64,000 bases of DNA from Argyresthia goedartella (Eukaryota > Arthropoda > Insecta > Lepidoptera > Argyresthiidae), in contig OX463822.1 of the NCBI GenBank assembly GCA_949825045.1, positions 32,924,703 through 32,988,702 on the forward strand, in the 5' to 3' direction. Below the pieces are notes generated by a model. The model saw nothing but the letters and a program-made list of their open reading frames with translations. It was not told the origin of the DNA and did not search any database. A program made the translations under genes and the position numbers. Shown piece after piece: positions 10,431 through 21,410 of the stretch. Within the stretch, counting starts at the first letter, position 1. Each line of letters begins with the position of its first letter.

Positions 10431-11779
10431 TATGTATAACTGTGTTTAATTGTAATCAATTCATTGTTTTTAAAATTTGCTTTTAAACAGATATTCGGGA
10501 CTTCTGTGGACTTTATTTCTGCTCTTTTCTATAATTGAAGGCCTATGATCAGAGGTAATTGAACAAAATTATTAGACTAACGGATCTAACAAATTATTGT
10601 GATTTGTGAACATCGACATAATCGACATTGTGTCACCGAGAGCATTCGTATTTTAACAATATGTAACGTTTCAAATTAGAGTAGGTATTACCATACTTCA
10701 AGTTTAAAAATGAATCCTTCCTAATCTCCCGTCTAATTATTTAGACCTTGATGCTATTAAAATAAAATGGCCAGCTTGTTTTCCAGTAAGCTCTGAGAGG
10801 ACATTCTATTGTGGCTATGATTAAACAAACATAAACAAGTCATCCAAAATACTAACTGAGCGACTGTTTTACTAACTGGGCAACTTTTTTATTTTTAGAT
10901 TTATTTCTTCCCTTTTATTATTATCTACACAGGAAACTATCGAAGTGCAGTGACTTCGATTGTTTCCTGAAAATTTGCACAATTTGCAGTAACTTTCATA
11001 TTTTAAAATCTGTTTCCTCCAAGTAAACTTCGCCAACTCTTCATGCAATAAAGTTAAACAAAAAGTCATATTTCATCAAACACTAAGGTCTACCTGCCGA
11101 CGTCTACGCCCGCACGAAAACTGCACCAAGTAATAACCTTACCAACATCACAAATACTCCTTAACTGCCAAAACTTCTGCTTCAAATTCAAGTTTTGATT
11201 GGAGGCGGTACAGTTGAAATTCCTTTGCCGGAATTCCTGGCAGTCTAATGTTCGAAATTATAGTCTTGATTATCGGGAATATAGGTGGAAGTCCTTTGCA
11301 GTCCTCGTAGTTATATGGGACGGTGGAGTTCTAAGGCTGAGGTCCCACTGCGAAAATCGCTTATTGCTATAGCCGAGCTAATACTTAGCCGTGACTATGG
11401 CCGAATACAGAGACTGCTGTCAATTTAAGTGCCGTTTATATGTTATACTAGCGCTGTCAGTTCCCGAGCGAGATACAGTGGCAGCATTCCTTTAAGTATC
11501 GGTCAAATTTGAGTATCGGTTGCATGCGGTCCTAATCCTAGAAAACAGACTTAGTGAGGCGGAGTGTATGCAAGTGGCTACATCGAGGCGCATCTCATCG
11601 TTCCTATATAAGATAGGAACGATAAGAGTTCTTATTATATTATATGACCCTATCATAATTAGCATGACAGAGGTTCCTGGTTTAGTTTAGAAGGACAATA
11701 TTGATATTGACATGGCAGAACGAGGTACAAATGTTACTGGAGACTAAGTTTTTTGCCAATTCCGACAAAGGGTATGCAC
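10431..11779. other. No gene seen; two small hairpins
   Basis: AT-rich sequence with no supported gene. Hairpins: 10930-10969 (8+8 bp stem with one mismatch, loop 'gcagtg') and 11597-11623 (11-bp perfect stem 'atcgttcctat', loop 'ataag'). The 11330-11570 part is less AT-rich, and may be an old repeat that I cannot classify. Confidence 0.5.
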
Positions 11780-12140
11780 CACTTAAATATTAGTCATAAA
11801 AACATGCAGGGGCTACCTGGCAAAGAACTTGTTTTAGAAAAATTTCTTAATAATTCTGACACCGATGTTATAAATTTGTATTACATAACACTGGTTAAAG
11901 GAAATAATGGTGTCTTTTGACATAAATTATTACAAAATTGACAATTGTTACAGTAAAAAGACTGCTGATAGAAGGGGTTCTTTATTCTTAGTAAAAAATA
12001 TTATTAAAGTAAAATAACGGAAGGATATTCTTGCACTTACTGTAGAAATACAAGCGCTATCCTTTGATGAGTTAGTCCATCATATTACTACTGTTTGTGT
12101 CTACAGACCTCCCAGGGATGACAATGGCCATGGCAATTTC
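11780..12140 (+). pseudogene. LINE A endonuclease-domain relic
   Basis: Broken frames encode the start of an apurinic-type endonuclease as in CR1/Jockey LINEs: 'KNMQGLPGKELVLEKFL', then 'NSDTDVIN' and, near 12090-12115, a 'YRPPRG'-like region written with frameshifts and stops. It lies upstream of LINE A reverse-transcriptase remains at 12365, in the same orientation, so both probably come from one insertion that has lost its middle. Confidence 0.6.
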
Positions 12141-12364
12141 GAATCAGGATGCTATCGGCGTTTTTGGCGCTTGGCTACGCTGTGCCTTTGCCACCCCATC
12201 TGGGAATACACGTGTTTTAATGGTCAAGGTTGTGTTCGACTGCTGTGGTGTGACAACGGAACACTAAAAGTAAGCCACGTAAGCTAAGTAGTCACACGAG
12301 TGTGGCATTTTGGTGTGCCTAGGGTGCGGTTGGGGTCGTTGGGATGCATCTTTCTTAGGCATTT
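12141..12364. other. Spacer with dispersed motif M
   Basis: Between two LINE A relics. Contains a copy of the short motif 'tgcctttgccacccc' with 'tgggaataca' after it (about 12184-12210), one of at least ten in the window. Confidence 0.5.
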
Positions 12365-12625
12365 GATTGTGTTAATCAAAATACGCTTCTAATAAAATTA
12401 AATAATTACGGAGTTAGAAATCAAGCATCTAATTAGATCATATTTTAGCAATATAATTCAAAGGACATACATCAATTGATAGCAAATTTCTGTGGGGACC
12501 CCACATTGTTAAATTAGCTATTCCTATGGTATTTTGTTGTGGGGAAAAGCAGCGGATATTCAATAAATTTTTATATAACATAAAAGGGCTATTCGAGGTA
12601 TTGATAATTTAATATGCACAGACTA
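12365..12625 (+). pseudogene. LINE A reverse-transcriptase relic
   Basis: Nucleotide phrases match the better copy at 20340-21160: 'gatagcaaatt' with 'tggggaccccaca', then 'ttgttgtgggg', 'agcagcggatattca' and 'ctattcgag'. In the better copy these encode 'DSKLQWGPHI', 'LLWGKAADIQ' and 'RAIRAIYNL'. Deletions separate the pieces. Confidence 0.7.
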
Positions 12626-14240
12626 AGATGTTTAAAAAATAATAATTTGAATTTATTCTCTTTCGTTTCGCCAGCCTTGAACGTAATGTCAGCGTTAAGA
12701 AAATAAAATAAAAATTGAGAACAAAATCTATAAGCCCCAACACGTTCACTGGGCCTGTTGGCCTAGTGAACGTTATGGGGTTAACCTGCCACAAAAGTTA
12801 TTAAATAAAATCCTACAGCCACATTGACATTCTTAGCAATAAGCGACTCTCTTCTTAGTACGAACTCAGCCTTAGCGTTACTAACAGAAGTTGTATCTGC
12901 AAAAACTGGGAGTTTACTGGCGACATTCCTCGCTCCAGTCCTCTTCGGGAGAGCGTTAGGAAGGGCTGGAATTGTTTGAATAACTCCATTCAGCATAGCT
13001 GAGCTGCGGTGATGGGCTATCCCTCTGTAACGTGAAATGGAGTGTTGGATAGCCAAGCGAGGGCGCTACTGTGGCACTGTGTCCCCAAGTGGGAAATGAC
13101 GCTGTTAACCGAGCGATAGAACACTGGCCAGCATGGGTTTTGTATGTCCGTCAAGTTTTGGGATGATAGTAGTGTATTCCTAAGATTATTGTCATTATTA
13201 ATTATTATTTTTATTCCTAAAGGGTTATTTAACTAAACGTAGCTGTAAAACATCTGAAAAGGGCCAATGTTGATAATGATGATGATGATGAAACGTGCAT
13301 TCAATATTACTTTTCAATTACTTTTCTTCAGTGGTTGGATGGCTTGAAATAATTTACCGACTTCAATGAAAATATAAATATTTTTATGTCTTCAATTTCA
13401 ACCAATTTAACTTCTGCTCTTCTATTGGAGTGATATTCACGATAGGTTTTTGTGACATCAAAACTTTTAAAATGTCCGCCGCCGTAAAACTTTATTCAGT
13501 AAGGTGCCACATAAAATTTTACAACGCAGCTCTAAAGCATTCGCTTCTTTTTTTCTGTTTCCTCGAGATCAATTTAGCGCCGCATCTAGCTAAGACCTTA
13601 AGGTCCTAGACCCTCTGCAAGACGTATGGACACCCGTAATCCTTATAAGGTGCATGTCAATTTATTGAACCGACCCAATACAGCGTTCCCGCGTACAGAA
13701 TCCAAGATGGCGGCTGTGTTTTTTTTTGTTTTAGAATCTCCAACTGCCTTAGTTTATGACGATAGAGCAGAATCTATAGCTGTGCCTTTTTTCTTTCATC
13801 AAAGACATGCAACATAGCGCACGTGAGGCATGCCCTTGAACCAATGAAAGTTAACGTTGAAAGAACTCATAACTGATGTTTAGGTAAGATGGCAAATCGG
13901 ATACTATCAGGCCGAATTGCATAAACAGTTTGAGATGATGAAACAGCATGCACGCAATGCAAATTATGGTCCCTTACGCGATTGATGTATGAAGTCGCTA
14001 TGATGTCTGTACCTGATACCCTAGGTGGGTATCAGGCACAGTCTGTATGTTAAAGTCTATATTACTTATAAGCACATATCACATATCTAAGCATACCTAT
14101 CAGGACGCTAGGTAACGTCAAATTCGGTCAAATGCCCTCTTTGATGCGCTATTCCTCTCATCAGCATCATTGACTTTGACATTTTAACGGGCCGAAATTT
14201 AGAACTTTATAGGAGACACATCCCTAATTCCATATGTTAT
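12626..14240. other. No gene seen
   Basis: Two minus frames (12609-12794 and 12781-13056) and one plus frame (13626-13817) show no recognised domain. A motif M copy is near 13068-13100, and a short GAT trinucleotide run near 13275-13290. Confidence 0.45.
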
Positions 14241-14814
14241 GAAAAAATCGACTCTTTCCCTACCACACTACTAAGCCGCACTACTGGTAGTGTCGTGGGT
14301 ATTTTTTTCCCCTTCTGCACTACTGGTCCAGTAGTGCCGTTTGTATTTGTAAAATACATATATATGGGTTCCCCATTACACTAATTATTTTCGCAACTAG
14401 ATACGGGTAAGCAAGAATCAAAATTCCTATTTATATCGGTTTCTTTAACACCAATCCAAAGTATTTGCATAAAACCTCTTTTTGAATTTTGAATCTCACG
14501 GCTAGAGGGACAAAGTTTTACAGCGTGTTTTTCTGCATAAAGTTAAGGGTTGAAATTATTGAATTTTTCTAAGCTTTTGGCGAAAGACAAGCAACTTTTC
14601 ACTCACTTTTATTGTAGACCAACTTTCCAGCCACCACTCACGCGCAAAATCTAGTAGCTGTAGAAAAACAGTTTCTTCACCTGAGCAAATTTCTCAAGTA
14701 CAAATACCTACGACACTACTGGACCAGTAGCCAGCAGTAAGGAAGGGAAAAATATACCCACGACACTACCAGTAGTGCGGCGTAGTAGTGTGGTGGGGAA
14801 GGAGTGAAAAAATC
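14241..14814. mobile_element. MITE with ~105-bp inverted repeats and 9-bp target duplication
   Basis: The word 'gaaaaaatc' stands at both outer edges (14241-14249 and 14806-14814). Inside it, 14250-14355 and about 14700-14805 are inverted copies; both arms read 'actactggtagtgtcgtggg' and 'actggtccagtagtg' in the same order from the outside. The 350-bp core is AT-rich and non-coding. Long arms and a 9-bp duplication are the marks of Mutator-type (MULE) elements; a hAT origin would predict 8 bp. It would need a transposase supplied elsewhere. Confidence 0.8.
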
Positions 14815-15213
14815 CCTCACGCTTTGTGTTTGAAAACTAAAACTTGCTATATCTTGAGATCTAAAAATTATATCGATATGGTTCTTGCATCAAAAATAGG
14901 TATTCCTAATACCATAAGACTGTGTATTTGAAATTCAGAAATAATCAGTGGTTTCGAAGAAATAACTAAAAAACATAAAACGCAATATTCTGTGGCAATT
15001 ACTGACGTAACAGTCATATTGCAGTGTGAACTTGAACTGCTGGTATGAACTTTATTTTAATATATTTGTGTCCTTTTCAAGCAGCACGAATCGAGTTGCT
15101 ATTTTTACCGATATGCGAGCCTTAAACTATCATTAAATGTATATATCTATCCTATAACCATAAATATGTAATGCACGATATAAATTTATAATCCATAACT
15201 ATCATGTTTCTCA
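14815..15213. other. No gene seen
   Basis: AT-rich sequence without a supported feature. Confidence 0.5.
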
Positions 15214-15540
15214 GTATCGCAGGGATCTGAAGTGGCTTCCAATCCGTCTTCGCCGGGATTCCCACATCCTCTTCACTCTCTTTAAGATTTTACATAATCC
15301 TCATTACCCTGGCTTCTTACGTGATTCGTTCACTTTTCTTTCTTCAGATAGGCCTCGGAGACCTCACACTCGGTCGCTGCTCACAACACCGCAACATAAA
15401 ACTGTCGCATATGAACATGGGTTCCGACTCCGGGCTATCAAGCTCTGGAACAAACTCCCCAGCACCGTCAGGGACAGTCCATCTCTTAACATCTTCAAAA
15501 GTAGTTTGAAGGAACATTACCTTTCTCTTCTGTAGTAGAT
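15214..15540 (+). pseudogene. LINE D: C-terminus of a CR1/L2-like reverse-transcriptase ORF
   Basis: A continuous frame to the stop at about 15536 reads 'DLKWLPIRLRRDSHILF', 'HNPHYPGFL', 'YEHGFRLRAIKLWNKLP', 'SLNIFKSSLKEHY'. This is the C-terminal extension typical of CR1/L2-type LINEs ('WLPI..R' then 'P.Y' then 'LWN.LP..IR' then 'FK..L'). The reverse-transcriptase palm is missing because the copy is 5' truncated. The part kept is unbroken by stops, so the insertion is not very old. Family tails also occur at 5305, 39095, 39570 and 56092. Confidence 0.8.
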
Positions 15541-15870
15541 TATATTTTATTTATATATTGTATAGGTATTTATTGATATTTAAATATAGTATTTATAGGT
15601 ATTATATTATTATGTAGGTTCTCATTTATTTATATGTGTAAATATGTAAGTAATTTATTATAAATATATTAAAGTCACTCTGATGTTTAGTTTTTTTTAT
15701 ATGTTGTGCATAATAGGTCTATCCCTTCGCATGAAACTATTTTTCCCTGTCAGCCCTGGGTTTGCTGGAAGAAATCTCTATATAGAGATAAGCACGCCTT
15801 TGTTTACTAACTATGTTTGTAATTGTCCACTAATGTGTATATGCAATAAAGTATAATAATAATCTATCCT
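15541..15870 (+). repeat. LINE D 3' untranslated tail
   Basis: AT-rich 3' UTR containing 'taggtctatccc', 'gagataagcacgcctttgt' and 'atgcaataaagtataataat', phrases shared with the other LINE D tails. A poly(A) signal-like 'aataaa' lies near 15845 and is followed by short AAT repeats, a usual ending for this kind of LINE. Confidence 0.7.
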
Positions 15871-16069
15871 AAAGCTTCTTTCAGGCTTTTAATTATATTC
15901 TAACGCCATAACTAACCTGTATTGCCAGTATTCTAAGGTTCTTAATACCTAGAATTACATCATTGCAAGAACACGCAATACAGCTTGTCCCCAGTGGTGC
16001 ATTGACCATCTAGACAGACTCCTTTTTGCTCTGGATAATGTTATTTAAAACACCAACGAGTCGATTAAT

Positions 16070-16380
16070 AAACAAAGGGTTCCGTGCCATGGTACAAGAT
16101 ATAACACGACTTATGTGCTTTTTTATATTATATTCTAAAAGAAACGAGAGAGGCGCTTTAAAATTATACAAAAATGATCCATGGCAACCATTTTGAAAAA
16201 TCGCATCCTTGGTTTTTATTTATTTGTGGTTATGGGCATTACACACACTGTAATAATGTCAACTCTACTAATAGGGTGCATGCTATACAACAGCCCGCTG
16301 ACAGACAGACTGACGGACAGCGGAGACTTAGGATAGGGGCCATTGGACACCCTTCAGACTCCTATGGAACCCTAAAAAGT
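16070..16380 (+). repeat. R-family interspersed repeat
   Basis: Starts 'agggttccgtgccatggtac' and ends 'tatggaaccctaaaaag', with 'gacagacagactgacggac' and 'gcggagacttaggatagg' between. These landmarks (ggttccgt...gacggac...ggaaccctaaa) define a family repeated at 23200, 37975, 43745 and 45080. A 79-codon frame inside is not a gene. Confidence 0.75.
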
Positions 16381-16939
16381 GGAGTCAACGTTTGCGCGCC
16401 AGCAGCCTGCTGAAGCATGAATTATTGAACGTACGACAAACTCGACCGTTTGATAACTAAGAACCTATGCAATTTCATAAACAAGTCTGTTTTAAACTTA
16501 TCGTGGGACCTTCGTATTATCTTCATAGCTGTGGCGAAGGGTGTGATGCAAAATGTACTATTGAATAACGAAAGTGGAGACTACTGTGCCTCTCCCCAAC
16601 GGGAAAAGGCGTGACGCAATGTCTCATAAGATCTGCAGCAGTGACAGCAGTGTCGAGTATGGCGGTTCCATTGCTGATTGCGTGAGATTTGATATAACGT
16701 GAGAAAAGTCGGGACTTACAGTATAAAAAGATAACGTGTTGCTTGACAGGTGTTGTCTTAGCCTGTTAGTGCTTAAAAACATTGATTAAACAAATGAATC
16801 GATACACTCATCAAACATATGTGAATTGGATGCAGAAAATTTGGATAGCTATTGACATTCTTTTTTCAACTTCGATTCTTTCCAATTGTTTTGGTAACAT
16901 CCTTAGTGATTAAAAAGTGGATTTTTTGAAGTTGTAGGT
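16381..16939. other. No gene seen; motif M copy
   Basis: Contains 'gtgcctctccccaacggg' and 'aaaaggcgtgacgcaatg' (about 16587-16622), the fullest motif M copy. No gene is supported. Confidence 0.5.
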
Positions 16940-16941
16940 TA

Positions 16942-18778
16942 CAGTGCCACAAAGCTTTCTGATCAGGTGTCAGCGTCGCTGTGGTCGAATTTAGTGTTGC
17001 CGCGCTACATAGAATTTCCACGGTTGTAGGGTAAAAATTCCATAATTAAAAATAAGTGTATATAATAATAATAATTGCGAATTTTTCATATTAACTCTTA
17101 TATTTATATATATGATTGTCTTAATGATTATAATTATTGATGATCATAATAATATAATTATAATCCTGTAATTATATTATAGGAATATGATTATATATTA
17201 ATGCAATAATTATAATCATGTAGACAATCATCTGCGAAATCATAGGTCACTTCGTCTGAATCACTGCTTTCACTTCCACTATCACTTTCTAAATTTACGA
17301 TAAATGGTTCATCTAAATAAATGTCTTTTTTAGGTACTCATTTTCGATGTTCTTTACATGTGCACAGTATTTTTGCCATTCTGCTGCTGATATTTTGTTA
17401 AATGCTTCTGCGACTGCGGCATTTCAGCCTTTGACTTTCCAATGTTATGTTTTGCAACATGACGTTTCATTGAACTCCAGATCATTTCTATTGCGTTTAA
17501 ATCGCAATCAATCAATTCGCAATCTAAGGACAGTGTGCTAATTGTCTCTTAGTAAATTATCAATTTCATATTGTTTTGCTGGTCTGTGCCTTTTTATTCA
17601 TTCATACAGGTTTAGTGAAACTTTCATTGAACTCCACATTATTTTCAGTAAGCCAATTCTGCATATCTGCTTTTTTAGAATTTGAATTAGGGCATTTGTT
17701 AATACAAATACTGTGGTAAGGAGCGTTATCCATTACAATTAAAGTGTCTGTATGTAAATTAGGCAGCAATTTTTCTGTTGCCCATTTTTTGAAATTGCTA
17801 TTATTCATTTCGTCATGGTAATCGCCACTTTTAGTGTTCGATTTAAAAACAAGTAATGCGTTCTCAACAAACCCTGTTTCTCCCCCCGCATGAACTATAA
17901 TTCAACTATTTCTTTTTGATACAGGATTCAAAACACCGTCAACATCATTACTTTGCCAAAAGCGACCAGCCGTGTGTGACGAGTGTATAAAAGTCTCATC
18001 CAAAAATATTACAGGCTTTTTTTCACCGCATTCGTTTAGCTTTATTTTAGGCAGATAAGATGCCCGTAAAGCAGATATATCATTGCGCTCAATGAGGACT
18101 TTTCTATTGGATTGCGTTTTCTTGTATCGAAAACCAATTTCACGCAATAGCTTTCTGAGGGTTTCGACTAGCATTAAAATCGATTTCGTCTCGTAGAACA
18201 TTCAGTAATTTTGGGATGGTAGGTATTTCTTTCTTCATTGTGTAAAATTCATGAATTTTTCTTCTGATGACACCGAGGTCAAAATCATCAATTTCTATCT
18301 TCCCCTTGGTTCTAGTCCTTTTTTTCCCTGGAGTAGAAATTTTTGAGCCAGTAGCATCTGCCTGCTTTTGTTCTTTAACTAATTGTGTCCTACAAACCGT
18401 TCACTTACACCTGCAAAATAGAACACAAGTACTTGTAGGAACCATGTCATCGACTACTGACAAGAAATGGGTGATTCATAGAACAACAACTGGCAACATT
18501 AACCTGTAGCAGCAGCAACTCGTTCATACAGTTTTTCAAATGGTATTATCAGCGCATTTAAACGTTTCTCTTCCTGCATAAAAGCTAAAACATTTAAAAT
18601 AGTGTTTCTCGCGGCACTGTTCAATGCTTTCGGCATTATTTATATCATTAAAACGATAAAATAATGAATAAAACACCAAGCGTTGTGCACAACAACAAAC
18701 GTGACAACATTATGACATTTCAAAATGACATTACGTAGTACCAGTTTCGCCGCCGGATCAGATAACTTTGTGGCGCTG
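16942..18778 (-). mobile_element. Complete Tc1/mariner-superfamily element with TA duplication
   Basis: Inverted ends 'cagtgccacaaagctttctg' (from 16942) and, read inward from 18778, 'cagcgccacaaagttatctg' match over about 25 bp and are flanked by TA on both sides (16940-16941 and 18779-18780). The 1,837-bp body holds one broken minus-strand transposase. An AT-rich inverted repeat (about 17113-17140 with 17205-17232, 'atgattgtct...') overlaps the end of the coding part. Confidence 0.88.
17191..18636 (-). pseudogene. Tc1/IS630-type DDE transposase, frameshifted
   Basis: Start chosen at 18636: 'MPKALNSAARNTILNVLAF' opens the frame just inside the terminal repeat. Later blocks in order: a basic linker 'TPGKKRTRTKGKIEIDDFDL', 'MLVETLRKLLREIGFRYKKT', then catalytic motifs 'VIFLDETFIHSSHT' (first Asp), 'LIVMDNAPYHS' (second Asp) and 'CDLNAIEMIW' (Glu), and an acidic tail 'LESDSGSESSDSDEV' ending near 17191. 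All three catalytic positions are still visible, but at least four frame changes or stops (near 18500, 18190, 17890, 17560) prevent expression. Cut-and-paste transposition into TA is the family's role. Confidence 0.85.
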
Positions 18779-18780
18779 TA

Positions 18781-19079
18781 CCTGTCATATCACTTCTAAG
18801 ATTTTATGAACTGTAGCTTAATTAGAAGGGGACAGAATAGAAATAGATCTTCTATTGGCAAAACGGCCAATTACGAGTCAGGATCGCGCACCAAAGGTTC
18901 AGGACAATTCACACCGTTTTGTGGTAGACTTCCTATTTTTAGTTTTTTTCCTTTTCTTGTGCTATATAAATCCTTGCTTCGCAGCAAATTTTGTGATTCT
19001 AGTCAACGGGAAGAACCCTTAAAGTTTTGATTCCTTTGCAAGCTTCACGCAAATTCGCGGCTTATGCAGCTCTATTATT
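18781..19079. other. No gene seen
   Basis: Short spacer between a DNA transposon and a LINE relic. No supported feature. Confidence 0.5.
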
Positions 19080-20290
19080 TGATGTTGGCGCAAAAGTTTT
19101 TTTTTTCACATCTCCATTGAAGTTGGACTTGAGTAAATTTTATTAATTCCGTCCGTCTTCCGTCTTCGCAATGCTCCGCTGGTGCTGCTCTAGGTTTCGC
19201 TGGGTCTGGAGAGTCCGGTTCGAGCGCTTTGGATGCGTATGAGCTCCTGTAAAACTCTTCAACTATCTTTAATATTTCGTCACGATCCGTCACAATCTTT
19301 CCGGCTGTATCCGTAAGCTTACTTACCTCCATCTTGTTTTTGTTCAGCTTCTTTTTAAAGACTTTTGGGCCCATATTTTCCTCGATGGTCTTGGCAATAA
19401 TACAGGTGTTGTAAGCCCTGACGTCTTTGCGGATCGCCTTCCTACGCCTTATTGGTGTTGTTGAGCTCTCTTAGGTCTGATGTGGTGCTGTTTTTCATTT
19501 ACCTTCTTTTAGATAATAGAGACAGCGTGTCGGGAGACAATTTTGCCTCCTTGGGTGGTCTTCTCCCCCCTATGTACTTCTCGGTCGTGGATTTTAATAT
19601 AGAGCAGAGCGCGTGGTTTATTGAGTCCACATCCTAGTTCTCTTCCATTAGCCCATCGAAAGAGTTCTTTAGCCCCAGCTGAAACTCTTTTTGTAAGAAT
19701 TTCTAGCTGTTCGATAAAGGTGATCAGTTTCACTCTTTCTTTGGGCGGGTTATACCTGAATGTGGCTCTCACCAACCGATGGTCACTACTGGTTTTGAAG
19801 TTAGATAGAACGGAAACATCGGTTATGTTCGACTTGTGTGAGCTAAGTATGCAGTCAATTTCATTTTTCCTCCTACCGTCCGGGCTGGCCCATGTCCATT
19901 TTCTTGAGGGTCGCTTTTTGAAAAATGTGTTCATCTCCTATAGGTGATGGTGCTCAAGAAAATTAACGGGGATTTCGACTATCCAACCCATACTATCCGA
20001 CCGACACTTCCTGTTCTGCTTGGGGTTCTACTTTGGCATTGAAATCGCCCATCACTACCGTATAGTAGCATGGGTTCTCTCGACACGCCCTCTCTATATC
20101 CTCGTAGAAAAGCTCTATGTTTTCATCTTCTTCACGGTCTGATGTAGGGGCATACACTTGTACGATTTTGATCGCATGTCTCTTACTCAGCGTCAGATTA
20201 ACATAACATACTCGTGGAGACACACTCGTTATGTTTTGGACTGCCGAGTAGAGACTCTTGTGGATCAAAAGGAAGGAGGTTTATTATGAT
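19080..20290 (-). pseudogene. RTE-type LINE endonuclease and linker, broken
   Basis: The minus strand encodes, from about 20268 downward, 'LYSAVQNI', 'CYVNLTLSKR', 'IVQVYAPTS' and 'YTVVMGDFNAKV' (an endonuclease active-site motif), then in another frame 'FFKKRPSRKWTWASPDG', 'KNEIDCIL', and 'SSDHRLVRATF' (the conserved SDH motif). The linker that precedes the reverse transcriptase follows: 'DTAGKIVTDRDEIL', 'VEEFYRSSY' (about 19330-19240). The reverse-transcriptase domain itself is absent. In insects these are often annotated as 'craniofacial development protein 2-like', which is a misnomer for RTE elements. Confidence 0.8.
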
Positions 20291-20339
20291 TTTTCTTCTA
20301 CCGTAGACTAAACATTTGCCGAGTTCTACTTCGATTACG

Positions 20340-21162
20340 TTCGATGGTCTTCAAAATTGAAAGACAAAAAGGAGATTTTGATGATGTTAATGGTGTATTG
20401 TCTTTAACCTTGAATTGGTTCACAGTTAATAATTTATTGTTAAACGCTGGTAAAACCAAGTGTATCAAATTCTCACTTCCAAATGTCAGGCAAGTTGAGA
20501 CCAGTTTAGTGTTAGAAAACAGCACGTTAGAATTAGTAAATGATGCGAAGTTTCTTGGAATAACCATTGATAGCAAATTGCAGTGGGGACCCCACATAGA
20601 TAAATTACCTGGTAAATTAAGTTCTGCGGCTTACGCTGTTAGGAACATCAAACAAAGCACGGATGTGGCTACATCTAGGCTAGTATATTTTAGTTACTTT
20701 CATAGTGTCATGTCCTATAGTATCTTGTTGTGGGGGAAAGCAGCGGATATTCAAACTATTTTTATTTTACAGAAAAGAGCTATTCGAGCAATTTATAATT
20801 TAAAACGAACAGACTCCTTAAGAGAGCTTTTTAAAGAAATTGACATACTAACTGTAGCTAGTCAATTTATTTTCGAAAATATAATGTATGTACGCAAGAA
20901 CCTTAAAACATTTACCAAACTTAGCGATAGCTGCAATGTTAACCTAAGAAATAATCACAGACTGTGTTCGCCCCAATTTAGACTCGCGAAGGTTAGCAAT
21001 TCTTTCAAGGGTCAGTGCATTCTCTACTACTTATAATAAGATACCTCTGGAGATTTCGAAATTGCCATTTGAGCAATTTAAAAAGCATGTTAAAGCGACT
21101 TTGTCGAAAAAGGGATATTACAATGTTCGAGATTACTTAAATGACAGGACTGTATGGGGTTA
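20340..21162 (+). pseudogene. LINE A reverse-transcriptase C-terminus (5'-truncated)
   Basis: A 230-codon frame (20344-21036) covers the end of the palm and thumb: 'LTLNWFTVNNLLLNAGKTKC', 'FLGITIDSKLQWGPHI', 'LVYFSYFHSVMSYSILLWGK', 'LQKRAIRAIYNLKR', 'DSLRELFKEIDILTVASQFI'. A small insertion near 21030 breaks the frame; the true C-terminus 'NKIPLEISKLPFEQFKKHVK' and 'YYNVRDYLNDRTVWG' runs to the stop at about 21162. The catalytic 'FADD' part is missing. CR1/Jockey-group assignment is from the overall motif order and is recalled, not searched. Confidence 0.85.
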
Positions 21163-21410
21163 ATCTAGTTCAACACAGACCTCGCTGTTAATATTTTTTT
21201 TATTATTTATTATTGCGTGCTTATTAAAAAAATATCATAATTGTGCTAGTTAAGCACAACCTATTTTTAAAAGAGATCGAAAAATCAATCTGTGGGAGTT
21301 TCTACGCCCTTTTTCTCCCACAGTGGTCCAATGTAGAGAAGCGGCAAAAAATGACGTTTGCTAAGTATATGTAAATATCTACAGTAATAAAGTACTTTGA
21401 CTTTGACTTT
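21163..21410 (+). repeat. LINE A 3' untranslated tail
   Basis: The tail reads 'aagcacaacctatttttaaa', 'caatctgtgggagtttctac', 'gtggtccaatgtagaga', and ends in 'gtaataaag' followed by tandem 'actttg' units. The same tail appears at 22366, 29195, 30838, 45600, 57846 and 60636, which marks LINE A as the most frequent LINE in the window. The short ACTTTG repeat in place of poly(A) is a family trait. Confidence 0.85.

Noticed and set aside
19080..20290. Host gene 'craniofacial development protein 2-like'
   Set aside because: That label is commonly given to RTE endonucleases; the GDFNAK and SDH motifs and the following linker show a retrotransposon.
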